A DNA stretch of 64,000 nucleotides from Sedimentisphaerales bacterium. GTDB lineage: Bacteria; Planctomycetota; Phycisphaerae; Sedimentisphaerales; Anaerobacaceae. Shown here in pieces: positions 26,752 to 33,374 of the stretch. Within the stretch, counting starts at the first letter, position 1. Each line of letters starts with the position of its first letter. Both the position numbers and the translations under genes were made by a program. The stretch is taken from positions 1 through 64,000 of the forward strand of contig JAFGEF010000168.1 in the NCBI GenBank assembly GCA_016931715.1, in the 5' to 3' direction. The notes below the pieces were generated by a model. It was given only the letters and a program-made list of their open reading frames with translations. It ran no database searches and was not told where the DNA came from.

Positions 26752-26903
26752 TACGATAGTTTAAAACATGTGTTTAGGTGTGTCAATGATATTTTCCATA
26801 TAAGGTATTTATCATAAAAAATATATTTTAAGAATATGGCGAATTTTAACATTCTTTTTTCCATGATTTTTCGGGCAGAATCAAATTATTTTGAGATGTG
26901 TAA
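26752..26903. other. AT-rich spacer between the regulator gene and the transposon
   Basis: No gene is seen. It probably holds the promoter of the TetR-family gene; AT-rich and otherwise featureless. Confidence 0.4.
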
Positions 26904-26911
26904 AAAAAATT
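26904..26911. repeat. left 8-bp target-site duplication
   Basis: AAAAAATT, repeated exactly at 30258-30265 on the other side of the transposon. Eight bases is the duplication length known for IS1595-family elements. Confidence 0.8.
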
Positions 26912-26934
26912 CGGAAGTATATACTTTACGCACA
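26912..26934. repeat. left terminal inverted repeat
   Basis: 23 bp starting CGGAAGTATATACTTTACGC, the exact reverse complement of 30235-30257. The inner AAGTATATACTT is itself palindromic. Confidence 0.88.
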
Positions 26935-26972
26935 GATAAATTGTGGTGTGATTTTTAAGGTAATCTTATTGG

Positions 26973-27128
26973 TTAAGAATCTTTAGCTTTATCCTTATCT
27001 GGCCATCCAGATTCAGGTTTCTTCCTTAAAATCGCCTTTTTTACTGCAATTTCCCAGTTTTCTTCATCAATTTTGAGGCTATCGGGCTTAGGGCCGGAGT
27101 TTTTATTCTTTTTTCCCTTGTTTTTCAT
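26973..27128 (-). CDS. small hypothetical protein (51 aa) in the transposon
   Basis: A Lys-rich 51-codon ORF (MKNKGKKNKNSGPKPDSLKI...) with a structured-looking centre, DEENWEIAVKKAILRKKP, and the ending GWPDKDKAKDS. It lies just inside the left repeat, transcribed outward. The EENWE.AVKKA..KKKP...GWP pattern looks protein-like. No function is known to me. Ribosome binding site weak. Confidence 0.5.
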   Translation of the reverse strand: MKNKGKKNKNSGPKPDSLKIDEENWEIAVKKAILRKKPESGWPDKDKAKDS

Positions 27129-27192
27129 TAGTATCACTTAGTGTTTAATAGTATTATGCTTTTAAAATAATTTCAAAAATATTAATTTTCCA

Positions 27193-27220
27193 TTGCGTTT
27201 GTCTTGTGTTCTTGTATAAT
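27193..27220 (+). promoter_or_regulatory. promoter for the coiled-coil/winged-helix gene
   Basis: TTGCGT (27193-27198), 16-nt spacer, TATAAT (27215-27220), followed by an AAAGG ribosome binding site at 27236-27240. Confidence 0.6.
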
Positions 27221-27248
27221 CAAGATAGGTTTAATAAAGGATATATCT

Positions 27249-27680
27249 ATGAACTTAAATGAATTAGTAAACTTAAAAGAAATAAAGATTAAACAACGCA
27301 ACGAAATGTTGCAATCGGTCGAACAAATTACCAAAGAGCTTGAGGCTTTAGATACTGTGTTATCTATGCTTCAAAAGACTGATGTTGGCATAAACATAAC
27401 ACCTATTCAACATCCTACTACTACAATAGAACAAAGTCAAGCAGAAGGATATGGCTCATTGACTAAAAATGTAAAAAGAGCTATTAGTCAATTTCCGGGA
27501 ATATGGGATAAAAATGATATAATGGCAAGCATCGGCAAAGTTGATGACGGTTCATTAGCTGGTTGCTTCAATCGGCTTATTAAACAGAGATACATTGAGA
27601 TAGTACAAAAGGGTAGCGGTAGAAGACCGGCTACATATCGAAAAATAAACAACGTTACAATATTTAATAAAAAGGAGTGA
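27249..27680 (+). CDS. coiled-coil/winged-helix-like hypothetical protein, transposon passenger
   Basis: 143 aa from ATG 27249, with AAAGG eight bases upstream; the frame is open from 27204 but that part has no support. Residues 1-45 form a charged amphipathic helix (LKEIKIKQRNEMLQSVEQITKELEALD). Residues about 72-135 look like a winged helix (LTKNVKRAISQFPGIWDKNDI...GSLAGCFNRLIKQRYIEIVQKG), ending in a typical wing (GRRPATYRKI). A DNA-binding role, perhaps regulating the element, is inference. It has its own promoter and a downstream hairpin. Confidence 0.65.
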   Translation: MNLNELVNLKEIKIKQRNEMLQSVEQITKELEALDTVLSMLQKTDVGINITPIQHPTTTIEQSQAEGYGSLTKNVKRAISQFPGIWDKNDIMASIGKVDDGSLAGCFNRLIKQRYIEIVQKGSGRRPATYRKINNVTIFNKKE

Positions 27681-27688
27681 TAAAAGAT

Positions 27689-27715
27689 AAGGGGTTTGCT
27701 ACCAACAAACCCCTT
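27689..27715 (+). terminator. hairpin after the winged-helix gene
   Basis: AAGGGGTTTG, 7-nt loop, CAAACCCCTT: a perfect 10-bp stem nine bases after the stop codon. No T-run follows, so it may terminate weakly or protect the 3' end. Confidence 0.5.
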
Positions 27716-27805
27716 ACTAATATTAGTATGGCACGGATGCTCATACACTTCAATTATTTATTACATATCTTACAGCCTCGGGCGCCACCACGTCAAGCGA
27801 AAAAA

Positions 27806-27851
27806 TGGCCTTGTAGGAAATTTCTGTACTCCCAGAGAGCCTACAAGGCCA
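27806..27851 (+). ncRNA. stable hairpin upstream of the tRNA gene, possibly a small RNA or terminator
   Basis: TGGCCTTGTAGG (27806-27817) pairs perfectly with CCTACAAGGCCA (27840-27851) around a 22-nt loop, followed by AAACTTTT and, 11 bases on, the tRNA gene. No ORF explains it. It could be a terminator, a processed leader of the tRNA, or a small structured RNA of the transposon. Confidence 0.4.
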
Positions 27852-27862
27852 AACTTTTAATT

Positions 27863-27946
27863 GCTCCGGTGATGAAACGGCAGACATATTACGCATGGAA
27901 CGTAATGGCATTTATTGCCTTCTGGGTTCGATTCCCAGCCGGAGCA
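27863..27946 (+). tRNA. class II tRNA-like gene, leucine-type body with apparent UGG anticodon
   Basis: 84 nt folding as a complete class II tRNA: acceptor GCTCCGG/CCGGAGC with A73, D-arm ATG...CAT with GG and GCAGA as in tRNA-Leu, anticodon stem TTACG/CGTAA, long variable arm GGCA/TGCC, and T-arm CTGGG TTCGATT CCCAG. The seven-base anticodon loop is CATGGAA, putting UGG (proline codons) at 34-36 and A instead of the near-universal U at 33. The body and discriminator suggest LeuRS recognition. CCA is not encoded, as in the other two tRNAs here. It is a transposon passenger and may be a decayed tRNA-Leu or a recoding tRNA. Confidence 0.6.
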
Positions 27947-28022
27947 TTGATTGCTGGTCATAAAGAACTACAGCAATCCAACGTGTTTAACAGTTCTGTT
28001 GCTTTATTTGAAAGGTTTTTGT

Positions 28023-28148
28023 ATGCAACAGCAACAAACCCCACAAGGCCATTGGGTCTATACTGCATATATTACACTCCGTAATGGAAAAGTAATATAT
28101 GCGGCTTCCTATGGCCTCAAAGCGTTTAGAATCTGGATTAAATCCTAA
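28023..28148 (+). CDS. 41-aa small protein, transposon passenger
   Basis: Starts at ATG 28023, with AAAGG seven bases upstream. The sequence reads MQQQQTPQGHWVYTAYITLR then NGKVIYAASYGLKAFRIWIK. The Trp/Tyr-rich beta-like pattern ending in a basic helix-like tail looks like a real small protein. It follows the tRNA by 76 bp and ends just before a terminator. Function unknown. Confidence 0.5.
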   Translation: MQQQQTPQGHWVYTAYITLRNGKVIYAASYGLKAFRIWIKS

Positions 28149-28160
28149 ATTCTGAACATT

Positions 28161-28200
28161 CTCCCAGTCGAGGCTTACCCCTTGACTGGGGGATATTTTT
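28161..28200 (+). terminator. terminator after the 41-aa ORF
   Basis: CCCAGTCGAGG, a 6-nt loop, CCTTGACTGGG, then GGATATTTTT: 10 of 11 stem pairs plus a T-run, 12 bp after the stop codon. It also faces the end of the convergent transposase gene. Confidence 0.65.
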
Positions 28201-28238
28201 ATATCGTCCAAATATTAACTTGTCAAACAACAATTCTA

Positions 28239-29219
28239 TTATGCTGTTTTTGAAATTGGTTCTTTATACATTAATCGTTTGCCGTCTGCACTTCTAATAG
28301 CCTTTTGAACACGCATACCATCGTCTATTTTACGGGCATTCCATCGAAAAGCAAACTCATTTATATAGCGGTGTAGATGTTTTTTGGAGACCGAGTGAAA
28401 AGTCCCATAAACGCCACGTTTCAGCAAAGCAAAGAAACTTTCTACAGTATTGGTGTTATCTTCGCCGCGAGTATATTCTTTTATTTTATGATTTACAATC
28501 CCATGACCGCCGTCAAATGGCTTGCCAATATTCCGATAAAGAGGAAAATCATCAGTATTAAGCCTTGACGATAATTCGACATTTTTTATTAATTCTTCTT
28601 TTAACGTTTCTACCGTTATTTTTTTCATTACTTTTGTTCTTACATTGCCATTTCTTTCGACAATGGCAAATACAGGTGTCTTTTTTGTTCCACGACCGAT
28701 TGAACGTTTAATGCCTTCAATTTTTGTCTGATGATGTCTGGGCTTGCCGCCTACATACGTTTCATCAGCTTCTACTGTTCCCTGTAATTTCTCTTTTTGT
28801 TTTGGCTCTGTCATTGCATAACGTATTCTGTGCATTAGGAATAAAGCACTTTTGTATGTAATGCTACATTCACGACTTATCTGTAATGCACTAATGCCTT
28901 TTTTAGAGGAACAGGCTTTCCAAAAGGCATAACACCATATTCTCAATGGAATACGTGAATCTTCAAAAACTGTTCCGATTCTTACTGTAAATTGTTTCTT
29001 ACATCCATGACAACGCCAAAGATAACGCTTATTTCTCTTTCCATCTTCACCCATCACTTTAACAACATCGGTATCGCCACAATGAGGACAAGCAGGAATT
29101 TCACCCCATCTTTGCTTTTCCATAAATTCTGTTGCGGCTGTTTCGTCTATACAGGCTAATGGGATTTCTTTTAATACTTCGTTATCTGTTTGACCGGGTT
29201 TTGTATTTTTCTTTTTCAT
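28239..29219 (-). CDS. IS1595 family transposase (ISXO2-like)
   Basis: 326 aa, apparently intact. The N-terminal zinc ribbon is CPHCG...CHGCKKQF (about 45-80) with the family helix IPLRIWCYAFWKACSSKKGISALQISRE. The ISXO2-like DDE domain follows: first Asp in VEADETYVGG, second in RLNTDDFPLY, then the motif NTVESFFALLKRGVYGTFHSVSKKHLHRYINEFAFRWN split by its conserved residues. It catalyses movement of the surrounding element. It is transcribed opposite to most of the cargo, from a promoter that contains a copy of the terminal-repeat core. Confidence 0.93.
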   Translation of the reverse strand: MKKKNTKPGQTDNEVLKEIPLACIDETAATEFMEKQRWGEIPACPHCGDTDVVKVMGEDGKRNKRYLWRCHGCKKQFTVRIGTVFEDSRIPLRIWCYAFWKACSSKKGISALQISRECSITYKSALFLMHRIRYAMTEPKQKEKLQGTVEADETYVGGKPRHHQTKIEGIKRSIGRGTKKTPVFAIVERNGNVRTKVMKKITVETLKEELIKNVELSSRLNTDDFPLYRNIGKPFDGGHGIVNHKIKEYTRGEDNTNTVESFFALLKRGVYGTFHSVSKKHLHRYINEFAFRWNARKIDDGMRVQKAIRSADGKRLMYKEPISKTA

Positions 29220-29230
29220 AATATACTAAT

Positions 29231-29257
29231 TTTATACTTGACGCACAGAATTATCAA
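29231..29257 (-). promoter_or_regulatory. transposase promoter overlapping an internal terminal-repeat-like site
   Basis: On the minus strand TTGATA (29257-29252), 15 nt, TATAAA (29236-29231). The plus-strand stretch 29233-29249, TATACTTGACGCACAGA, matches the inner terminal repeat and adjacent bases at 26920-26936 at 16 of 17 positions, so the transposase may bind its own promoter. Confidence 0.5.
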
Positions 29258-29411
29258 GAAGAAAATAAAGATTTTTTGGATAAATTTGCATATTTTTGCA
29301 CTTTTTTTTGGTTATTCTAAAAAGTATGAACATTTTTAGAAAAAATTTAGTAAATTTTCTTGGCAAGAGTTAATTTGGTCGATATTTTATAGTTGCCGTT
29401 GCGTATTTTAC

Positions 29412-29440
29412 TTGCCGTTTGAAAGCAAATATGATATATT
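29412..29440 (+). promoter_or_regulatory. promoter for the DUF5678-like/protease pair
   Basis: TTGCCG (29412-29417), 17-nt spacer, TATATT (29435-29440), 55 bp upstream of the ATG at 29496. Confidence 0.45.
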
Positions 29441-29495
29441 ATATCTGGTGAATAACATGAAATGTATCACCTTTTTTTAGTGTGGAGCGTCTTTT

Positions 29496-29699
29496 ATGTC
29501 TAAAACGAAAAGCAAAAAAGATAATATCTGTAAAAGTTCCGAGTCTTCTTATGTTGCCTTCGACCCTGTAAAAGGAAGTTCAGATATTATTGCTTGTGAT
29601 TCCAATGTCGGTAAAGTAATTGATTTGGCTCGGAAACAAGGTATTGATGTTCCTGCTATTATGTTTGTTCCAGAAGAAGGGGTAACATACATATATTAA
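29496..29699 (+). CDS. DUF5678-like small protein, transposon passenger
   Basis: 67 aa. After a charged N-terminus, residues 20-67 read YVAFDPVKGSSDIIACDSNV then GKVIDLARKQGIDVPAIMFV and PEEG..YIY. This is the beta-beta-alpha-beta pattern of DUF5678-type small proteins (aDG.VIA.G.d..ev...A...G...P.v.FVP). Ribosome binding site GGAG. It is followed by the protease gene after 7 bp, clearly co-transcribed. A partner or antitoxin-like role next to the protease is speculation. Confidence 0.65.
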   Translation: MSKTKSKKDNICKSSESSYVAFDPVKGSSDIIACDSNVGKVIDLARKQGIDVPAIMFVPEEGVTYIY

Positions 29700-29706
29700 A
29701 TGAACG

Positions 29707-30210
29707 ATGCCTATTCAAGAATACCCATTTCTTTTACCAACAAAAGAAGGGATTAAAATAAGATGCCCTAATTCTTTACCGATGCTCTGGATTAGGGTTA
29801 TTAATCCTGCCAATAAAATTGCTGTTGTAGTCCCCGCTTTAATAGATACTGGTGCTATTAGTTGTGCTTTTCCCGCAAGCTGTGCCTCTAAACTTGGGCA
29901 TGATTTACGTTCAGTTCCTCATAAAAAAATTATAACAGGGAATGGTGTTACTTGTGCTTTTCCACATACATCAATAGTCCAAATATTAAATATTAAACCA
30001 GATGGAAATCCTGATATAACAAAAATTTTATTTACAATAAACGAGCAATTAATAGATTACACTGAAGGATTGGATGCTTTTTTGTTAGGCCAACAAAATT
30101 TTCTTGATAAATTTATATTAAGCATTAATTATCCACAAAAAAAATTATCTGTCCGTTACCCTCACTCACCAATAGAGAAAAAAATAAAAATCAAAAAAAG
30201 AAGGCACTAA
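29707..30210 (+). CDS. retropepsin-like aspartic protease domain protein, transposon passenger
   Basis: 167 aa. The catalytic loop PALIDTGAISCAFPASCASKLG (Asp-Thr-Gly-Ala, about residue 47) is followed by the flap/strand region and LGQQNFLDKFILSINYPQKKLSVRY, equivalent to the LLG.dFL..f...id.....l.i motif of clan AA aspartic proteases. Bacterial one-domain retropepsin-like proteins are predicted to work as homodimers. The C-terminus is very basic (KKIKIKKRR). The substrate is unknown. It sits with the DUF5678-like gene just inside the right terminal repeat. Confidence 0.75.
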   Translation: MPIQEYPFLLPTKEGIKIRCPNSLPMLWIRVINPANKIAVVVPALIDTGAISCAFPASCASKLGHDLRSVPHKKIITGNGVTCAFPHTSIVQILNIKPDGNPDITKILFTINEQLIDYTEGLDAFLLGQQNFLDKFILSINYPQKKLSVRYPHSPIEKKIKIKKRRH

Positions 30211-30234
30211 ATTAATATAATTATTCCCAATTTT

Positions 30235-30257
30235 TGTGCGTAAAGTATATACTTCCG
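30235..30257. repeat. right terminal inverted repeat
   Basis: 23 bp, exact reverse complement of 26912-26934. Confidence 0.88.
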
Positions 30258-30265
30258 AAAAAATT
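30258..30265. repeat. right 8-bp target-site duplication
   Basis: AAAAAATT, identical to 26904-26911. Confidence 0.8.
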
Positions 30266-30427
30266 TTAAGAATTTTTATTTTTTTTCCTTTTTGTATTTG
30301 CAAATTTGAGGATTTTCTTATAGATTACATAGTTTTCATTAGGAATTATACATAGAATTGTTATATTAACCATCGACAGGTGATTTATCAATATGAAAAA
30401 TCGCCTAAATGATGGACTGTTTATTGT

Positions 30428-30499
30428 GCTGCTGTAGCTCAGTGGTAGAGCGCGTCCTTGGTAAGGACGAGGCCATGGGTTCAAGCCCCATCAGCAGCT
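30428..30499 (+). tRNA. tRNA-Thr (GGT)
   Basis: Acceptor GCTGCTG/CAGCAGC, D-arm GCTC...GAGC, anticodon stem CGTCC/GGACG with loop TTGGTAA (anticodon GGT, U33 present), T-arm ATGGG TTCAAGC CCCAT, discriminator T. CCA is not encoded. A tRNA-Thr directly upstream of tuf is common in bacteria. Confidence 0.95.
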
Positions 30500-30654
30500 A
30501 AATGCAAGCGTGTCGAGCTGCATAATTTTTTCCGGTCATGTAGTTGAAAAGAGTAGCGACTGGTATTGAATTGGCAAGCTTGATAGCAATTTTCGTATTG
30601 ATAAAGAAAGGTAAAAGAAAATAGTAACCGAGTACATTGGAGGTTCATATTACA

Positions 30655-31881
30655 ATGGCAAAAGCATTATTTGAGCGTACGAAACCACATATAAACGTAG
30701 GAACAATTGGTCACGTTGACCACGGTAAGACAACTTTAACAGCCGCAATGACTCGCGTGATGGATTATAAGGGGCTGTCAAAGTTTAAATCTTATGACGA
30801 TATCGCTAAAGCATCCGAGTCTCAGGGACGAAGGGATGCAACAAAAATTCTAACGATTGCGACAGCACACGTGGAATATGTTACTGAAAACAGGCATTAT
30901 GCACATATTGATTGCCCTGGTCACGCTGATTATATAAAGAATATGATTACCGGCGCAGCACAAATGGATGGTGCAATCCTGGTAGTAAGCGCTGCTGATG
31001 GACCGATGCCGCAAACTCGTGAGCATATTATTCTTGCCCGTCAGGTAAACGTACCGGCTATAGTAGTGTTCCTCAATAAAGTAGATTTGGTTGATGATCC
31101 TGAATTGCTTGATTTGGTGGAATTAGAAATACGAGATCTCCTTAATAAATATGAATTTCCTGGTGATGACACACCTTTGATTAGAGGTTCTGCGAGCCTG
31201 GCAATGAGAGCTGAAAGCATTGATGATCCAGCCTGCAAACCGATAATTGAGTTGCTTGATGCCATGGATTCATATATTCCCATTCCTGTTCGTGAAATTG
31301 ATAAACCTTTCCTTATGCCTATAGAAGACGTTTTCAGTATTAAGGGACGTGGTACAGTTGGTACTGGTCGTGTTGATCGCGGCAAAGTTCGCACTGGTGA
31401 GGAAGTTGAAATTATAGGTCTTTCTAAAGATATTCGCAAGACAGTTGTTACCGGCGTAGAAATGTTTAATAAAACACTGGACGAAGGTCATGCAGGCGAT
31501 AATATTGGTTTGCTTTTAAGAGGTGTCGAGAAAAAGGAATTGGAGCGTGGTCAGGTTATAGCGGCTCCGGGCAGTATTACACCGCATACTAAATTTGATG
31601 CAGAAGTGTACGTGCTTACGAAAGAAGAGGGAGGCCGCCATACGCCGTTCTTCGCAGGTTATAAGCCACAGTTTTATTTCAGAACAACAGATGTAACTGG
31701 TGGAGTACTTGCTCTTAAGACAAAAGAAGGCAAGAGTGCAGAAATGTGTATGCCTGGTGATTATATAACAATGGAAGTGGAAATTATATCCCCAATCGCT
31801 ATGGAAGAAGGTCTTCGTTTTGCTATCCGTGAAGGCGGCAGGACGGTTGGCGCCGGTGTTGTTACCAAAATTCTTGCTTAG
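30655..31881 (+). CDS. tuf: translation elongation factor Tu, with remodelled switch I
   Basis: 408 aa. Start ATG 30655 with GGAGG upstream; the frame opens 18 bases earlier without support. It delivers aminoacyl-tRNA to the ribosome. GTPase motifs: GHVDHGKTT (P-loop), DCPGHADY (G3), NKVD (G4), GSASL (G5); domains 2 and 3 are standard ([33 protein letters not shown]). The switch I segment is unusual: where most EF-Tu have D.APEE...RGITI..HVEY, this one has [19 protein letters not shown] followed by ATAHVEY, about five residues longer, with the Thr of RGITI kept as Thr67 but Arg-Gly changed to Lys-Ile. It starts the tuf-rpmG-secE-nusG-rpl-rpo cluster. Confidence 0.96.
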   Translation: MAKALFERTKPHINVGTIGHVDHGKTTLTAAMTRVMDYKGLSKFKSYDDIAKASESQGRRDATKILTIATAHVEYVTENRHYAHIDCPGHADYIKNMITGAAQMDGAILVVSAADGPMPQTREHIILARQVNVPAIVVFLNKVDLVDDPELLDLVELEIRDLLNKYEFPGDDTPLIRGSASLAMRAESIDDPACKPIIELLDAMDSYIPIPVREIDKPFLMPIEDVFSIKGRGTVGTGRVDRGKVRTGEEVEIIGLSKDIRKTVVTGVEMFNKTLDEGHAGDNIGLLLRGVEKKELERGQVIAAPGSITPHTKFDAEVYVLTKEEGGRHTPFFAGYKPQFYFRTTDVTGGVLALKTKEGKSAEMCMPGDYITMEVEIISPIAMEEGLRFAIREGGRTVGAGVVTKILA

Positions 31882-32029
31882 TTGTTAGCGGATAGATTAT
31901 TAGTTTGCCTGGCCCAGAAAAAAGGTAAAACAGGTAGAAATTAAATCTGCCGGTTGCTTCCGGAAGATATTATGATAAAGGCAAGTGCGTTAATAAGGTA
32001 AACCTGCCTGCTTGGCGGGAATTAGTATT

Positions 32030-32200
32030 ATGGCAAAAAGAAAAAGTAAAAGAGAATATATTTGGCTTGAGTGCAGTCAATGCAAGAGCAGGAATTATCG
32101 CACAAGTATAAGTGTTGCAGAAGGCACACCTAAATTAGAGCTTCGGAAATTTTGTAAAACGGAGCGGGAACGAACTGTCCATAAAATAAGACGCAAATAA
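32030..32200 (+). CDS. rpmG: 50S ribosomal protein L33
   Basis: 56 aa from ATG 32030 (MAKRKSKREYIWL). The first zinc pair CSQC and the motif SRNYRTS are present, and LELRKFCKTERERTVHK keeps only one cysteine of the usual second CxxC pair, so the zinc site is incomplete. It lies between tuf and tRNA-Trp as in many bacteria. Confidence 0.92.
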   Translation: MAKRKSKREYIWLECSQCKSRNYRTSISVAEGTPKLELRKFCKTERERTVHKIRRK

Positions 32201-32233
32201 TTCGTTGGTCGATAATTTGATGAACTGTTTGAT

Positions 32234-32307
32234 AGGTCAGTAGCTCAATTTGGCAGAGCGTCGGTCTCCAAAACCGAAGGTTGGGGGTTCGATTCCCTTC
32301 TGACCTG
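32234..32307 (+). tRNA. tRNA-Trp (CCA anticodon)
   Basis: Acceptor AGGTCAG/CTGACCT with G73, D-arm GCTC...GAGC, anticodon stem TCGGT/ACCGA with loop CTCCAAA (anticodon CCA), T-arm TTCGATT loop. CCA tail not encoded. Conserved position before secE. Confidence 0.95.
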
Positions 32308-32353
32308 TTTCTTAATTAAGGTTAAAAAAGACTTCGTATAGAATGGAGTTGTA

Positions 32354-32737
32354 ATGGTTTTTGATATTTATAAATCCGGTCAGGGTAAAAACACGAGACT
32401 TTTTAGTGCTTTTGGCCTGGCAATAATTGTTGCTGTTGGGTGCTGGCAGCTATATAATCAGCTTCAGGCAAGAGTTGAAAATATGTGGATTGAAACCCTG
32501 ATTCCTGTTGGCTTGTTTGTAGTCCTGGCTTTTGGGATTTTCATTTTGTCGAATAAACCGAAAGTAGCAGATTTTATGATTGCTGCTGAAGGAGAAATGA
32601 AGAAAGTAAGCTGGTCAAGCAAACAGGAGATAACAGTCTCGACATTGATTGTAATTATAGTAGTGGTTTGCATGGCGCTGCTTCTTGGAGCGACTGACCT
32701 CTTTTTTCAGTTATTTTTCGGCTGGCTTTTCGGTTGA
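32354..32737 (+). CDS. secE: preprotein translocase subunit SecE
   Basis: 127 aa, longer than the usual single-helix form of about 60 aa. It has two N-terminal hydrophobic segments (FGLAIIVAVGCWQLY, LIPVGLFVVLAFGIFIL) and then the SecE signature AEGEMKKVSWSSKQEI followed by the third helix (VSTLIVIIVVVCMALLLGA). It clamps SecY in the membrane. Position between tRNA-Trp and nusG is canonical. Confidence 0.92.
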   Translation: MVFDIYKSGQGKNTRLFSAFGLAIIVAVGCWQLYNQLQARVENMWIETLIPVGLFVVLAFGIFILSNKPKVADFMIAAEGEMKKVSWSSKQEITVSTLIVIIVVVCMALLLGATDLFFQLFFGWLFG

Positions 32738-32774
32738 TATCATAAAAAAATAATCGGATATCTATGGTGTAAAT

Positions 32775-33317
32775 ATGCAGTGGTATGTTTTACGAGTTGC
32801 AGCAAATAAGGAATCTCAGGTTAGAGATGCTCTTGCACAGAAAGTTGAAAGAGAATGCCTGACTGATATTATTGGCAGAATCGAGGTTCCGGTTGAGCGG
32901 ATAAAACGTATTCGCGGCAATAAACAGACGGTTCATAATCGGAAATTATATCCCGGTTATGTTTTTATGGAAATGGCAGCAACTGATGACGGCCGGGTAC
33001 CAGAAAAAGCCTGGTTCATGATTAAAGGAACATCAGGTGTAGGAGATTTCATTGGAACTGATGGTATTCCTACGCCAATGCGTGATACTGATGTGGCTAA
33101 AATGCTTATGGAAGCTGAAAAGCCTGAAGAAACGCCGAGCATTAAGGTTGAATTTAAAAAAGGCGACATGATCAGGATACGAGAAGGCGCTTTTGAAAAT
33201 TTTGAAGGTGTTGTGGATGCAATTGATACTGAAAGAGGGATTGTTAAGGTAATAGTCTCAATATTTGGGCGTAGTACTCCGCTTGATATTGAGTATTGGC
33301 AAATAGAAAAAGTGTAA
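32775..33317 (+). CDS. nusG: transcription termination/antitermination protein NusG
   Basis: 180 aa. The NGN domain opens QWYVLRVAANKESQVRDAL and includes RKLYPGYVFMEM and the NusG signature VGDFIGTDG..TPM; the KOW domain is KGDMIRIREGAFENFEGVVDAID. It couples RNA polymerase to Rho or to the ribosome. Standard place between secE and rplK. Confidence 0.95.
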   Translation: MQWYVLRVAANKESQVRDALAQKVERECLTDIIGRIEVPVERIKRIRGNKQTVHNRKLYPGYVFMEMAATDDGRVPEKAWFMIKGTSGVGDFIGTDGIPTPMRDTDVAKMLMEAEKPEETPSIKVEFKKGDMIRIREGAFENFEGVVDAIDTERGIVKVIVSIFGRSTPLDIEYWQIEKV

Positions 33318-33374
33318 GTGGGTGGGTGTTAAGAGTTTCCATAAATAGATAAGAGCAAGAATTGAAGGTGATTA

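Larger units (their letters stand above)
26912..30257. mobile_element. complete IS1595-family transposon with passenger genes (about 3.35 kb)
   Basis: The element is bounded by perfect 23-bp inverted repeats (26912-26934 and 30235-30257, beginning CGGAAGTATATACTTTACGC from each end) and flanked by the 8-bp duplication AAAAAATT. It contains an intact ISXO2/IS1595-type transposase (minus strand) and cargo: a 51-aa ORF (minus), a coiled-coil/winged-helix protein, a class II tRNA gene, a 41-aa ORF, a DUF5678-like protein and a retropepsin-like protease (plus strand). The exact repeats and duplication imply recent insertion. It landed between the TetR/efflux genes and tRNA-Thr-tuf. Confidence 0.88.

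Noticed and set aside
27775-27860. A second tRNA upstream of the class II tRNA
   Set aside because: The region has a long hairpin but no D- or T-arm consensus.
27951-28148. 65-aa reading of the 41-aa ORF with an upstream ATG
   Set aside because: The extra residues begin at the 3' end of the tRNA region and have no ribosome binding site, while ATG 28023 has AAAGG at proper spacing.
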